The notes: generated from the letters alone by a model not told the origin. Positions 25,372 to 34,022 are shown, counted from the first letter of the stretch. The stretch is 64,000 nucleotides of DNA from Parafrankia sp041008525 (GCF_041008525.1 NZ_JBFLUG010000001.1:194505-258504), one strand, 5' to 3'. Made by a program: numbers and translations.

Positions 25372-25449
25372 TCAGGAAACGCAACACAGGCAGCTGCGGA
25401 CGCGGCAGAGATCGACCGCGCGGCGTCTGACCAGCTGGGTGTCGCACAT
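25372..25449 (-). CDS. Cysteine-rich leader peptide (attenuator) of the sulfur operon
   Basis: 25 residues: MCDTQLVRRRAVDLC followed by RVRSCLCCVS, with five cysteines, three of them within eight residues of the stop. The RRxVDLCRVxSxLC pattern matches the short leader peptides known upstream of sulfur-metabolism genes in Streptomyces and Mycobacterium, where cysteine-dependent ribosome stalling sets operon expression. It lies 128 bp before DUF4395-sseA-DUF1416. No Shine-Dalgarno is visible, which fits leaderless or near-leaderless translation (TACCGT lies 10 bp upstream). Confidence 0.8.
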   Translation of the reverse strand: MCDTQLVRRRAVDLCRVRSCLCCVS

Positions 25450-25486
25450 GGTGCGTGTCACGGTAGCAGCGAACGTCACAGCTGTG

Positions 25487-26062
25487 TTAACCCTTACGCG
25501 ACAGATCCACCGAATCACCATCTGGGCCCGACTGTGGATCTCCTGGGAAGATCTCACCCAACGAGGCCAGGGTGGCGATCACCGCCGCCCGCGTCGGCGG
25601 CGCACCACTCGCCCGGCGAACCTCGGTGCCCGAACTGTCGAGGACGAGCACGGTCGGGGTGCTGCGGACCGCGAGGCGCCGCACCAGCTCCAGGTGCGAC
25701 TCCGCGTCCACCTCCACATGACGTACCCCGGGCACGACCGCGGCGACCTCCGCCAGCATGCGCCGGGTGCTCCGGCACGGTGCGCAGAAGGCCGTGGAGA
25801 ACTGCAGCAGCGTCGCGACCTCGCCAGGCACCTGGCCGAGCGCGGCCAGCTCGCCGGTGAGATCCCGCCCGTCCGCACTCATGGGATCATCCTCCGCCGC
25901 ACCGCGCCGGCCGGGAAGACGTGACCACACTCCACTGGGACCTCCGTGCCGATCTCCCCGCCCGCCCGGCGCGGCGCGGAACCCGCCGCCCCGGCGCGTG
26001 GTCACCAGACCGATCGCCGTCGCCGCGAGAAGCGCCGCCAGCAGAACCCACAGCCCGGTCAT
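25487..26062 (-). CDS. Membrane-anchored thioredoxin-like protein
   Basis: 191 residues. An N-terminal membrane helix (LWVLLAALLAATAIGLV) is followed by a Gly/Arg-rich linker and a thioredoxin fold with FSTAFCAPCRSTRRML (CAPC active site, near residue 95) and the cis-proline RSTPTVLVLDSSG. It probably reduces or senses dithiols near the membrane. It is divergent in role from, but adjacent to, the sulfur operon and shares its strand. Confidence 0.85.
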   Translation of the reverse strand: MTGLWVLLAALLAATAIGLVTTRRGGGFRAAPGGRGDRHGGPSGVWSRLPGRRGAAEDDPMSADGRDLTGELAALGQVPGEVATLLQFSTAFCAPCRSTRRMLAEVAAVVPGVRHVEVDAESHLELVRRLAVRSTPTVLVLDSSGTEVRRASGAPPTRAAVIATLASLGEIFPGDPQSGPDGDSVDLSRKG

Positions 26063-26172
26063 GCGAGGTGCAGCGCCGCGACAGTACCCGGAGCTTCCCG
26101 CCCCGCGGAATCCCACCGAAGGCACTCGAAGCAGGAACCCACCGTGACAGCGGATCGCCCGCCGGAACGTCC

Positions 26173-26216
26173 GGGTGCGGCGACGTCGAGGGTGCGACGA
26201 CGTCAGGGTGCGACGG
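26173..26216. repeat. Three-copy GGGTGCGrCGACGTC direct repeat
   Basis: GGGTGCGGCGACGTC (26173-26187), GGGTGCGACGACGTC (26190-26204) and GGGTGCGACGG (from 26206) stand in tandem at the 3' end of the DUF2993 gene. The core GTGCGAC is the same heptamer that is clustered in the AICE at 62775-62875. Confidence 0.5.
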
Positions 26217-26970
26217 ACCCGCCGGTCGTCACGCCCGTCGCCAGGTTGGGGTCGAGCAGGACGTCACGGCCGCCGGCCGTGAAGGTGAGCCGGTCGGGCC
26301 CGACCACGGCGGACCGCAGCGCCATGTTGAACGGCAGCCCGGTGATCGGCACGCGAATGGTCAGCAGGGCGCGGACGGGCTCCAGCAGCTGCGGCGGGAT
26401 CACCACCCCGAGGCTCGCGGTGAGGTCCCGCGGGGTGAAGGTGACAGAGTCCGCCGAGACGCCGATGTCGGCGGTACCGGACACCGGGTACCTCGTGCCC
26501 AGCACCTCCGCCGTCCCGGCGACCTGGATCCCCTGGTCCGCCGCGCTGACCTGGACCTGGGGCTCCTGAGTCGCCAGGTAGGCGTTCAGATCGGCGAAGG
26601 TCAGGTCGACCTGGGCGTCGACCCGGTCGACCGGCACCTGATCCACCTGGTCACGCAGGACGTCCGACAGCGGGAGCCGCACACCGGCGAGCTGGGCGCC
26701 GACACGGTCGATGCGGACGCCGTCCTGCTCGTAGCCGCGGACCTCGATGTCGACGTCGCGGTACCGGCCGGCGGCGACCTGGGTCAGGAACGGGAAACCA
26801 CCAAGGGACACATCCGGCCGCTCGGCCAGGTTCTGCGAGGTCTGTGCCCGGGTCGCGATCTGGTCGGCGACCACCCGGGCCGCCACCCGGTCGAGGACCC
26901 CGAGCACGATCAGCGCCAGAAGGATCGTCACGAGGAAGATGACGAGGCCGCGCCGTGCGCCCCGGCTCAT
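26203..26970 (-). CDS. DUF2993 (LmeA-like) membrane-anchored protein
   Basis: 255 residues. One N-terminal membrane helix (GLVIFLVTILLALIVLGVL) and an extracytoplasmic DUF2993 domain of long beta-strands with amphipathic character. Mycobacterial LmeA of this family binds phosphatidylinositol and supports lipomannan synthesis; an envelope-lipid role here is inference. The start at 26970 overlaps the upstream membrane-protein gene by 4 bp. Confidence 0.82.
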   Translation of the reverse strand: MSRGARRGLVIFLVTILLALIVLGVLDRVAARVVADQIATRAQTSQNLAERPDVSLGGFPFLTQVAAGRYRDVDIEVRGYEQDGVRIDRVGAQLAGVRLPLSDVLRDQVDQVPVDRVDAQVDLTFADLNAYLATQEPQVQVSAADQGIQVAGTAEVLGTRYPVSGTADIGVSADSVTFTPRDLTASLGVVIPPQLLEPVRALLTIRVPITGLPFNMALRSAVVGPDRLTFTAGGRDVLLDPNLATGVTTGGSVAP

Positions 26971-28190
26971 CCGGGAAGCTGCCGACCGACGAGGTAGACC
27001 ATCGGCGCGGCCACCGCGAGTGGGATCAGGACGCCGAGCAGCAGCCCCGCCCCGGCACCCGACCAACGCCCGACAGTGACACCGACCGCCCCGGAACCCG
27101 CCGGAAAACCGGCCGGCAGACCGGCCGCCGATGCCGACGCACCCGACGCGGACACGGCCAGCGGAACGGCCGCCGGCACGACGGGCGGGGACCCGGCCGG
27201 CAACGCCGGCCCGACCGGGATCGCGCAGGCGGCCGCGACCGCTCCGGCCGCGGCGAGCGCGGCGGCGGCGGGGACGCCGAGATCTGTCAGGCCGCCGAAG
27301 ACGGCGCCCGCGCCGGTGCCGGCCGCCGCCCCGAGCATCGCGCCCGCCAGAGCGCGGAGCCGGAACCGGCCCGCGGACGCGGCCGCGGGCGCGGCAGGTT
27401 CGGGCGCGGCAGGTTCGGAGGCGGTGGGTCCGAGAAGGGCGATCACCGCGCGGCCGACCAGGACAGCGGTGCCGGCGCCAAGCAGACCCGCGATCACCAT
27501 GCTGTCGGTCGGATGCTCGGCACCCGCCTCGGCCCGCAGCACGAGGAAGCCGGTGAGGAACGCGGCGATGGTGACCCCGCCCAGGGCGGCCGCCATGTCG
27601 CCGCTCACCCGGTCAGCCGCCCGCGGGGGCCGGATGACCGCCTGCGCGGCCGGATGCGGAGGCACGAGGGTCGGATGCGCCGGAACCGCGTCATGGTGCG
27701 CCGACACAGCGGCGACACTCCCGCTGGGCGGACCAGCCCCGCCCGGGCGCTGGCGCCGGGCCAGCTGGTAGAGCACGGTGACCGCGAGGGACACCCCGAC
27801 GACCCCGGCCACCGTGCCGATGCCGTTGTCGTCGTAGCCGTGGCCGCCACGCCCGTCGCCATCGCCGCCGGGCCAGAGCACCGCGAGATCGCCCGCCAGC
27901 GCGCTCGCCACCACGAGGGCCACGGTGCCCGTCGAGGCCCCAAGCACCCGCGCCCAGGCCCAGGCGAGCGAGGACTGGGCGGCGAGCAGCACACCCGCAA
28001 GCGCCCACGGGCCCGCGACAGCGGCGAACGAAGCGCCGGTGACAAGCGCGGCGATCGCCGCACCCACCGCCGCCGAGCCCAGCAACGCGGGACCGGGCCC
28101 ACCAGGGACCGGGGGCGTGGCCGTGCCGGCCGGCCGGGCCGTGCCCGGCGAGCCGGACACTCCGGGCGAACCGGGCTCGGGTCTAGGCAC
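26967..28190 (-). CDS. Polytopic membrane protein, Ala/Gly-rich
   Basis: 407 residues with about nine to ten Ala/Gly/Val-rich membrane segments and a His/Pro-rich central loop (VSAHHDAVPAHPTLVPPHP). Not recognised by family. Its stop overlaps the DUF2993 start by 4 bp, so they are coupled and may act together at the envelope. GTG 28190 opens the frame without a clear ribosome site; the first 30 residues are Pro/Gly-rich. Confidence 0.62.
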   Translation of the reverse strand: MPRPEPGSPGVSGSPGTARPAGTATPPVPGGPGPALLGSAAVGAAIAALVTGASFAAVAGPWALAGVLLAAQSSLAWAWARVLGASTGTVALVVASALAGDLAVLWPGGDGDGRGGHGYDDNGIGTVAGVVGVSLAVTVLYQLARRQRPGGAGPPSGSVAAVSAHHDAVPAHPTLVPPHPAAQAVIRPPRAADRVSGDMAAALGGVTIAAFLTGFLVLRAEAGAEHPTDSMVIAGLLGAGTAVLVGRAVIALLGPTASEPAAPEPAAPAAASAGRFRLRALAGAMLGAAAGTGAGAVFGGLTDLGVPAAAALAAAGAVAAACAIPVGPALPAGSPPVVPAAVPLAVSASGASASAAGLPAGFPAGSGAVGVTVGRWSGAGAGLLLGVLIPLAVAAPMVYLVGRQLPG

Positions 28191-28295
28191 GGCACCATGC
28201 TGCCACGGGCGATCGTCCGTGGAACCAGGGCCCGGTGTACCCGCACGTGTCCCGTCGTCGACCGCTTCGCGCAGGCATCCGCCGGCACCCCATGC

Positions 28296-28550
28296 TCATC
28301 CCCCCGCGAACGGGGGTAAGACCTCGACCACCGCGCCCTCCCGCAGCGGCACGGTGGCCGGGTCACGGCGGCCCACCGGCTCGTCGTCCAGCAGGAACGC
28401 GCACCTCCGCAGCACCGTGGCGAGCCTCTCGCCCCGCCGGTGGGTGACCTCGTCCAGCGCGCCGGCGAGGGTGGCGGCGTCCACCGGCTCCTGTTCGACG
28501 CCGGCCGCCTCACGGGCCCCGGCCCAGTACCTGACCACCACGCGTGCCAC
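28296..28550 (-). CDS. MoaD/ThiS-family ubiquitin-like sulfur carrier
   Basis: 84 residues, beta-grasp fold ending VVEVLPPFAGG. The C-terminal Gly-Gly is the thiocarboxylation site used in molybdopterin or related sulfur transfer. The start is a GTG behind GAGGT. No moaE, moeB or other cofactor genes flank it. Actinobacterial orphan MoaD proteins near glnR are common and their acceptor is unclear. Confidence 0.87.
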   Translation of the reverse strand: MARVVVRYWAGAREAAGVEQEPVDAATLAGALDEVTHRRGERLATVLRRCAFLLDDEPVGRRDPATVPLREGAVVEVLPPFAGG

Positions 28551-28559
28551 GGCCCGACC

Positions 28560-29498
28560 TCACTCCTCGCGTTCGTCGTGCTCCTTGTGCCCCGTCGGGA
28601 ACATCCGGCCCGGCGCCGGCCTGCCCCGCCCGGCCGGCGGGAGCCCCGTCTCCCCCGCCCACCGCCGCGCGCAGTCGGCCCATTCCGGACGGCCGGCGAG
28701 CAGATCGGGCAGGTGCGCCCCGATCCGGTCGACCAGGCCCGGGACGACCCCGGCCTCGGCGTGCCCGAAGCCGGGAACCAGCCACAGCTGCGCGGACGGG
28801 CCGGCCGCCGCGGCGAGCGCACGCGGATGTTCCTCAGTGAAGTACGTATCCCGGTCGCCGTGCACGATGAGGAGAGGGGTCGGTGCGATCCGCCCGATCA
28901 CCTCGACGGGTGAGGGCGGGACGGCCGGCCATGCCTGCGCCGCGATGCGGACCCCGAGGGCGAGGCGGGCGGCGACCCGGCCGGACGCCGTCTCGGCGAA
29001 CCAGTGCACCCGCCGCATCGGCGCCGTGTCGCGGACGAACCACCGGCTGGCCGCGCTGACGGAGACAACCGCGTCAGGACGATGCCGGAGCCGATGCCCG
29101 TGCACCGCCACCCCGGATGAGGCCAATCCGGCATGCCGGACCACAGCGGCACCACCCATGGACCACCCGAGAGTGACCACCTTCCGGTAGCCGAGGCGAC
29201 GTGCCTCACCCACCGCAGCATCCACGTCGAGGACCTCGCGGTCCCCGAAAGTGCACGTGCCCGTCGATCGACCGTGACCACGCAGGTCCATCGACAGCAC
29301 ACTCACGTGCCGACGCAATTCCTCTGTTACAGCACGCAGCGCCGGCCGCCCGATCGATCCGGAGAAGCCGTGGGCGACGACGGCGCAGACGGCGTCCGGG
29401 TCTGTCACCACAGGAACACGATTCCGCAGCTCCGTGGCCAGGATCTCAGCGTCTGCGGTGGGAAGAAGTCGATAGACAGTAGGAGCGGAGTAGGGCAC
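28560..29498 (-). CDS. Alpha/beta hydrolase
   Basis: 312 residues. Nucleophile elbow GWSMGG (Ser near 110), acid HGDRDTYF and base FGHAEAG complete the triad. Oxyanion segment VVAHGFSGSIGRP is near 45. GTG 29498 is chosen because GGGGAGGAT lies just upstream at 29504-29512. A longer reading from 29540 has no ribosome site and would run toward glnR. The substrate is unknown. It is divergent from glnR. Confidence 0.82.
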   Translation of the reverse strand: MPYSAPTVYRLLPTADAEILATELRNRVPVVTDPDAVCAVVAHGFSGSIGRPALRAVTEELRRHVSVLSMDLRGHGRSTGTCTFGDREVLDVDAAVGEARRLGYRKVVTLGWSMGGAAVVRHAGLASSGVAVHGHRLRHRPDAVVSVSAASRWFVRDTAPMRRVHWFAETASGRVAARLALGVRIAAQAWPAVPPSPVEVIGRIAPTPLLIVHGDRDTYFTEEHPRALAAAAGPSAQLWLVPGFGHAEAGVVPGLVDRIGAHLPDLLAGRPEWADCARRWAGETGLPPAGRGRPAPGRMFPTGHKEHDEREE

Positions 29499-29625
29499 TC
29501 CGCTATCCTCCCCACAGACCGGTACTCGTTTCATGCCCATGACGGTCGTGGAACGTGGGACACCGGAGACAAGGATCGCCTGGGTCGACGCTGCCCCAAC
29601 ACACACCGCACCTGGAGGAGCCGTC

Positions 29626-30366
29626 TTGAGCGTCGTCCTTTTGCTCACCAACGCCCCCGGTCCGTCGGCCGAGTCCTTCCCGTCCCTTGGCCTCCTCACA
29701 CACACGGTCCGTGTCGCGCCGCTGGAGGCAAGTGCACTGCTCGACGCACCCCCGGTCGATGTGATCGTCGTCGACGGCCGCCGCGAGCTCGTCATCGCGC
29801 GGGGCCTGTGCCGCCTGCTGCGCACCACCGGGCTCACCACGCCGCTGCTCGCCCTCGTCACCGAGGGCGGCCTCGCCGCGGTCTCCGCGGACTGGGGCGT
29901 CGACGACGTGGTGCTCGACAGTGCCGGGCCGGCCGAGGTCGAGGCGCGGCTGCGGCTGGCCATCGGCCGGGTCGCGGCGGCGGGCGGCACCGCCGAGGCC
30001 GGAGTGATCCGGTCGGGTGACCTCTCCGTCGACGAGACCACCTACTCCGCCAAGCTGCGGGGGCGTCCCCTCGAGCTCACCTTCAAGGAGTTCGAGCTGC
30101 TCAAGTACCTCGCGCAGCACCCGGGGCGGGTCTTCACCCGGGCGCAGCTCCTGCAGGAGGTCTGGGGCTACGACTACTACGGAGGCACGCGGACGGTGGA
30201 CGTGCATGTCCGCCGGCTGCGCGCGAAGCTGGGCCCCGAGCACGAGGCGATGATCGGAACCGTCCGCCACGTCGGCTACAAGTTCGTGGCTCCGCCGATC
30301 TCGCCGCTGCCCGAGTCCGCCAGCCGCATGGACCGCGACGACATCCGCTCCCCCGAGCGCGTCTGA
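29626..30366 (+). CDS. glnR: OmpR-family nitrogen regulator GlnR
   Basis: 246 residues. The N-terminal receiver-like domain lacks a normal phosphorylation pocket (VIVVDGRRELVIARGLC), as in actinobacterial GlnR, which acts as an unphosphorylated dimer. The C-terminal winged helix is almost textbook: LTFKEFELLKYLAQHPGR, LLQEVWGYDY, GGTRTVDVHVRRLRAKLG. It activates glnA, amtB and nitrogen-assimilation genes and thus is central to a nitrogen-fixing host. The start is a TTG at 29626, supported by GGAGGAG at 29614-29620. Synteny with mshD downstream matches Streptomyces. Confidence 0.95.
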   Translation: MSVVLLLTNAPGPSAESFPSLGLLTHTVRVAPLEASALLDAPPVDVIVVDGRRELVIARGLCRLLRTTGLTTPLLALVTEGGLAAVSADWGVDDVVLDSAGPAEVEARLRLAIGRVAAAGGTAEAGVIRSGDLSVDETTYSAKLRGRPLELTFKEFELLKYLAQHPGRVFTRAQLLQEVWGYDYYGGTRTVDVHVRRLRAKLGPEHEAMIGTVRHVGYKFVAPPISPLPESASRMDRDDIRSPERV

Positions 30367-30893
30367 CCGGTCCGCACGTCGCGTCGCGGTTCCCGCCACA
30401 CGCGGCGCGCACCCCGCACGGACAGTACGGCGGCGTATCCGAGGTTCTCCCCCGGATGCGCGTACCTGGAGGGTCCGGTGGCCGTCGAGAAACGGTTGCC
30501 GGGCCCTCCCGGCATGTCCGGGCCCGTCGGGGCCCGGCCGCCCGTCCAAGCCTGTCTGCGCCCGTCTCCGCCCGTCCGCGCCCGGACGGGCCGCCCAGGA
30601 CTCACATGTCCGTCACGCACAGCGATACGCTCCGGGGCGGCGCCCGCCGCGAAACCTGCCGGTGACCTGGCGAGATCGATCCGGCCCTGGGCACGCAGGT
30701 CCCACGGCACCTCCGGGGCGGCCCCTCGCCCACGCTCGTCACCTTGACGTCCGTCCGCAGGGCTCCGCGGGCCGGGGGCTGATGGCCGGGCGCGGCCCCG
30801 AGCCGCGCCCGGATGCCCGCCGCGTCAGATGAGCGCATGCGGACGTCCCCGAACCGCGCCGAACGACCCCACCGGACCCACTAACGTCGACGG
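30367..30893. other. Intergenic region glnR-mshD
   Basis: No gene is supported. It is dense in GGCCCG-type runs with no clean hairpin. TAACGT at 30882-30887, six bases before the mshD ATG, is the only convincing signal. Confidence 0.5.
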
Positions 30894-31907
30894 ATGACCT
30901 CGCTGAGCTGGCTCCGCGCACTCGACGCGAACGATGTGGCCGCCATCAACGACCTGCTGGCCGCCGCCGAGCGCGCGGACGGGAACGGCGTGTCCGAGGA
31001 TGTCCGGCTCACCCTCCGCCCGGGGGCGGCGGCCAGTGGCGCGGGGCACCTGGTCGCGTGGGAGGGATCGTCCGTGGTGGGGTTCGCCGCCGTGGGCGGT
31101 GATGCGGCGGAGCGCCAGGCCGAAGTGGTCGTCCACCCGGATCACCGGCGTGCCGGAATCGGGACGGCGCTCGTCCGCGAGCTTTCCCGGGCGACGGATG
31201 GCCCGTCCCACCTGAACATCTGGGCCCATGGGGATTCACCGGCCGCCGCCGCGCTGGCCGGACGTACCGGTTTCGAGCGAGCGCGGGTACTCCTCCAGCT
31301 GCGCCGGCCCCTGCTCCCGACCGCCGCCCCGGGAGCGGGGCCCGGAGCCCTGGCCAGCGGAGATGATCTCCCCGAGCCGGTGCTGCCGGCCGGGGTGACG
31401 CTTCGCACGTTCGAGGTGGGCCGGGACGAGGCGGCCTGGCTGGCAGTCAACGCCGCGGCGTTCGCCACCCACCCCGAGCAGGGCCGCTGGACGTCCGATG
31501 ACCTCCGTGCGCGCGAGGCGGAGCCGTGGTTCGACCCAGCCGGCTTCTTCCTCGCGGAGCGGGACGGAGACCTGGTCGGGTTCCACTGGACGAAGGTGCA
31601 CCCCGACGACCCGACGCCGACGCCGACGCCGGGCGACCGGCCGCCCGGGGCCGGGCAGGGCCCCGCCGGCCCGATCGGCGAGGTCTACGTGGTCGGGGTG
31701 GCCCCGGGCGCGGCGGGAACGGGCCTGGGCCGGCTTCTCACCGTCGCCGGCCTGCGACACCTGCGCGGGCGCGGCCTCGGCACGGTGATGCTCTTCGTGG
31801 ACGAGGACAACGCGCCCGCCGTGCGGCTGTACACCGGCCTGGGCTTCCACCGGCACATCACCGACGTCTCCTACCGGCGGGCGACCCCGGGCCGCGGGCC
31901 CGCCTGA
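30894..31907 (+). CDS. mshD: Mycothiol synthase MshD
   Basis: 337 residues, two tandem GNAT domains. It acetylates Cys-GlcN-Ins with acetyl-CoA, the last step of mycothiol synthesis. The C-terminal, active domain shows VGFHWTKVH, IGEVYVVGVAPGAAGTGLGR (acetyl-CoA loop) and AVRLYTGLGF. The N-terminal domain is degenerate. A Pro/Thr/Asp linker interrupts the C-terminal domain (about 238-262). The transcript is probably leaderless. The 3' end overlaps the convergent STAS gene by 37 bp. Confidence 0.93.
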   Translation: MTSLSWLRALDANDVAAINDLLAAAERADGNGVSEDVRLTLRPGAAASGAGHLVAWEGSSVVGFAAVGGDAAERQAEVVVHPDHRRAGIGTALVRELSRATDGPSHLNIWAHGDSPAAAALAGRTGFERARVLLQLRRPLLPTAAPGAGPGALASGDDLPEPVLPAGVTLRTFEVGRDEAAWLAVNAAAFATHPEQGRWTSDDLRAREAEPWFDPAGFFLAERDGDLVGFHWTKVHPDDPTPTPTPGDRPPGAGQGPAGPIGEVYVVGVAPGAAGTGLGRLLTVAGLRHLRGRGLGTVMLFVDEDNAPAVRLYTGLGFHRHITDVSYRRATPGRGPA

Positions 31908-32260
31908 CCCGCGAGACCCCCACGGGCCTGGACGGGCGCGACCGAACCGTGGTCGATATCGATCACGGTGGTCAGGTTCGTCACGTCGAGCAGGCGGTAG
32001 GCGTTCTCGTTGAGGTTGCGCAGCACCAGCCGCCCGCCGGCGGACCGCTGCCGCTGATGCGCGTAAAGGATCACGGCCAGCCCCTGGGAGTCGAGGAAGC
32101 TGACCTGCCGGAGATCGACGATGATCTCGCGGACTCCGGCGATCCGCGCATCAAGCAACGCCTCCCGCAGCGGCTCCAGGGACGAGTAGTCGATCTCGCC
32201 TTCCGGGTGCACGACGACGGCGTCTCGACCTGTCACTTCCACACGCACGCTGGGGACCAT
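31871..32260 (-). CDS. STAS-domain anti-sigma factor antagonist
   Basis: 129 residues, single STAS domain with the phosphorylatable serine in FLDSQGLAVILYA near residue 57. Such proteins bind anti-sigma kinases (RsbW type) to release stress sigma factors. The C-terminal 20 residues are a Gly/Pro-rich tail antisense to mshD. No kinase or sigma gene is adjacent. A sigma-B-like promoter lies 98 bp upstream. Confidence 0.88.
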   Translation of the reverse strand: MVPSVRVEVTGRDAVVVHPEGEIDYSSLEPLREALLDARIAGVREIIVDLRQVSFLDSQGLAVILYAHQRQRSAGGRLVLRNLNENAYRLLDVTNLTTVIDIDHGSVAPVQARGGLAGQAGPRPGVARR

Positions 32261-32357
32261 GGCTCCGGTCGGCCGCGACGACGGTGCGAGGCGGGAAGCC
32301 CGGCCGGCCTGCCTCCCGCGGCGCCACGCGCTCCGGACAAGCGCGGTAATGCAGCCT

Positions 32358-32383
32358 CTACCCAGGGGGTATCGAGCTCACAC
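32358..32383 (-). promoter_or_regulatory. Candidate stress-sigma (SigB-type) promoter of the STAS gene
   Basis: On the minus strand GTGT (32383-32380), 16 bp, then GGGTAG (32363-32358) fits the Streptomyces sigma-B pattern GNNT-N14-16-GGGTA. It would drive the STAS gene. The rest of 32261-32796 holds no supported gene. Confidence 0.4.
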
Positions 32384-32796
32384 CGAAGCCAGGTCATGGT
32401 TTTTCCGGCATCGGGCTTTCCGTCCGCCCGCCGGCCTTCCCCGATCATGCGCCGTCTCACGCGGCACGTGACATGCGGCGCTCGGCAGCGGGTCGCTCCC
32501 GCGCAATCGGGCTCCGCGGCCGACGCAATGGCGCGGACCCGCCACCTGCAGCAGCCTGGTTTACATGGGGCGACGGGATAGCCGAGCCAGGGTGGTCGGA
32601 ACCGCGCCCGGATCGAATTCTGCCCTGCTTCTTCTCCACCATCGGGCCGGATCACCACGACATACCCGGAGGAATGAAGAAGCTCTTCGACGAGAAACTC
32701 CCCGCCGCGCGGGGTGTTACCTCCGGAATCACCGTGAGACGGTCATCCCGCAAACAGCGATCGAGCAATCTCCCCGCCGCGGAGGAGGACCACGCG

Positions 32797-33615
32797 ATGT
32801 CCCGACCGACCCCGGACACCACACCGAGTGACGATCTCGCCGACCTGGCCCTGCGTCGCCCGGCACCCACACCCCGTGAAGTGACAATCTTCGTCGGCCG
32901 CGTGGACGGCGCTGCCGTCACCGTTGCCGCCGCTCCCCGGCCACCCGGCCACGAGCGGCGCGGGGCCATGCACGCCACCGCGACCGGGCAGCCCCACGCT
33001 CGCGAGGCACCGACCAGGGGACAGCCCGACGCGGAGTGGTACCGCGCCGGACGACCCGACACGTACGGCGGCGCCACCCGCGACGCGCACGACATCCACA
33101 CCACGGACGATCTGCTGCGCGGCGAGCCGGAGAACAGTCCTTACCGTGCTTTCGCCACCCACGGTCCGAACGAGCCAGACCAGCTGGACGAACCAGCCGG
33201 GCCGGGTGAGCGGGAGGAGTGGGAGGACGGACTGGAGGAAGGGCCGGTGGTACGGCTCCGGATCGCCCCGGCCGGGCCCGGGATCTCCGCCGCCACCGAT
33301 CTCGGCGCGGACGAGGTCCACCGGATCATCGAACACCTGCTCGCGCTCGACGCCGCCCGGCGATCAGCGCTTCTCGACGCCGAAGCCAGCTTCGCCGGCC
33401 AGGCTGCCCCGGCCGGCCCCGGCGACGAGGCCGGCCCGTTCAGGCCGGCAGCCCGGCCCGGGGGCGCGGACGGGACGCGGATCACGGTCATCACCGCCGA
33501 GGGAACCACGGCGGGCGGCCTCCGGCATGCCCTGGCCTCCGTGCCGGCCGACGCCCGCCTGCGGGACTTCACCAGCGACACAGAGGTCGTCCTGGTGTTC
33601 GACGAGCCTTCGTAG
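32797..33615 (+). CDS. Orphan acidic protein with conserved-looking C-terminus
   Basis: 272 residues, not recognised. An N-terminal strand-rich segment (REVTIFVGRVDGAAVTVAAA) is followed by an Asp/Glu/Pro-rich linker and a compact C-terminal part (VVRLRIAP, LGADEVHRIIEHLLALDAARR, TRITVITAEG, LRDFTSDTEVVLVFDEP). ATG 32797 has GGAGGAGG just upstream. Internal spacing suggests two small domains joined by a disordered linker. Confidence 0.62.
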   Translation: MSRPTPDTTPSDDLADLALRRPAPTPREVTIFVGRVDGAAVTVAAAPRPPGHERRGAMHATATGQPHAREAPTRGQPDAEWYRAGRPDTYGGATRDAHDIHTTDDLLRGEPENSPYRAFATHGPNEPDQLDEPAGPGEREEWEDGLEEGPVVRLRIAPAGPGISAATDLGADEVHRIIEHLLALDAARRSALLDAEASFAGQAAPAGPGDEAGPFRPAARPGGADGTRITVITAEGTTAGGLRHALASVPADARLRDFTSDTEVVLVFDEPS

Positions 33616-33647
33616 CGCAGCGACTGCTCCGGAGGCGGCCCGGCCGG

Positions 33648-34022
33648 TCAGCCCTTCGCCACACCGGCCCGCCGAGCCTCCAGATCGGCCCGGTCGGCGA
33701 CCCAGTAGGGCCCCTCGTCCTCGACCATGTCCGTCATGATCACGTGGTGATGTCCCTGGTGCCCGGTGGGCAGCAGGCAGGTCATCCCCTCCGCCCGGCA
33801 TCCGGGGGCCGTGACGGTCCTCGGGGCGGACCAGGACAGCCACACCTCCTCGTTCCCCCAGCCCTGCAGGACGGCCATGTGGCTGTCGGGGTGACCCTCC
33901 TGCAGCCCGCAGGTCACCTCACTGGGCACCTCGTACGCGGCTCCCGGCACATCGTCGAGCCGCATGACAATGTCCTCGGGCACGCGCTGCCAGGCCCCGC
34001 AGCCGCCCTCCTCCATGATCAT
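33648..34022 (-). CDS. Small protein with two Cys-x-Leu-x2-Gly-His motifs
   Basis: 124 residues. CGLQEGHPDSHMA (about 38-50) and CLLPTGHQGHHHV (about 81-93) share the pattern CxLxxGHxxxHxx. With two further cysteines near the N-terminus and centre this looks like a duplicated metal-binding unit. Trp-rich intervening sequence suggests a small beta fold. Not recognised. Confidence 0.6.
   Translation of the reverse strand: MIMEEGGCGAWQRVPEDIVMRLDDVPGAAYEVPSEVTCGLQEGHPDSHMAVLQGWGNEEVWLSWSAPRTVTAPGCRAEGMTCLLPTGHQGHHHVIMTDMVEDEGPYWVADRADLEARRAGVAKG

Noticed and set aside
29499..30041. Longer N-terminus for the alpha/beta hydrolase reaching past glnR's start
   Set aside because: No ribosome site and non-protein-like residues. 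GTG 29498 has a strong Shine-Dalgarno.
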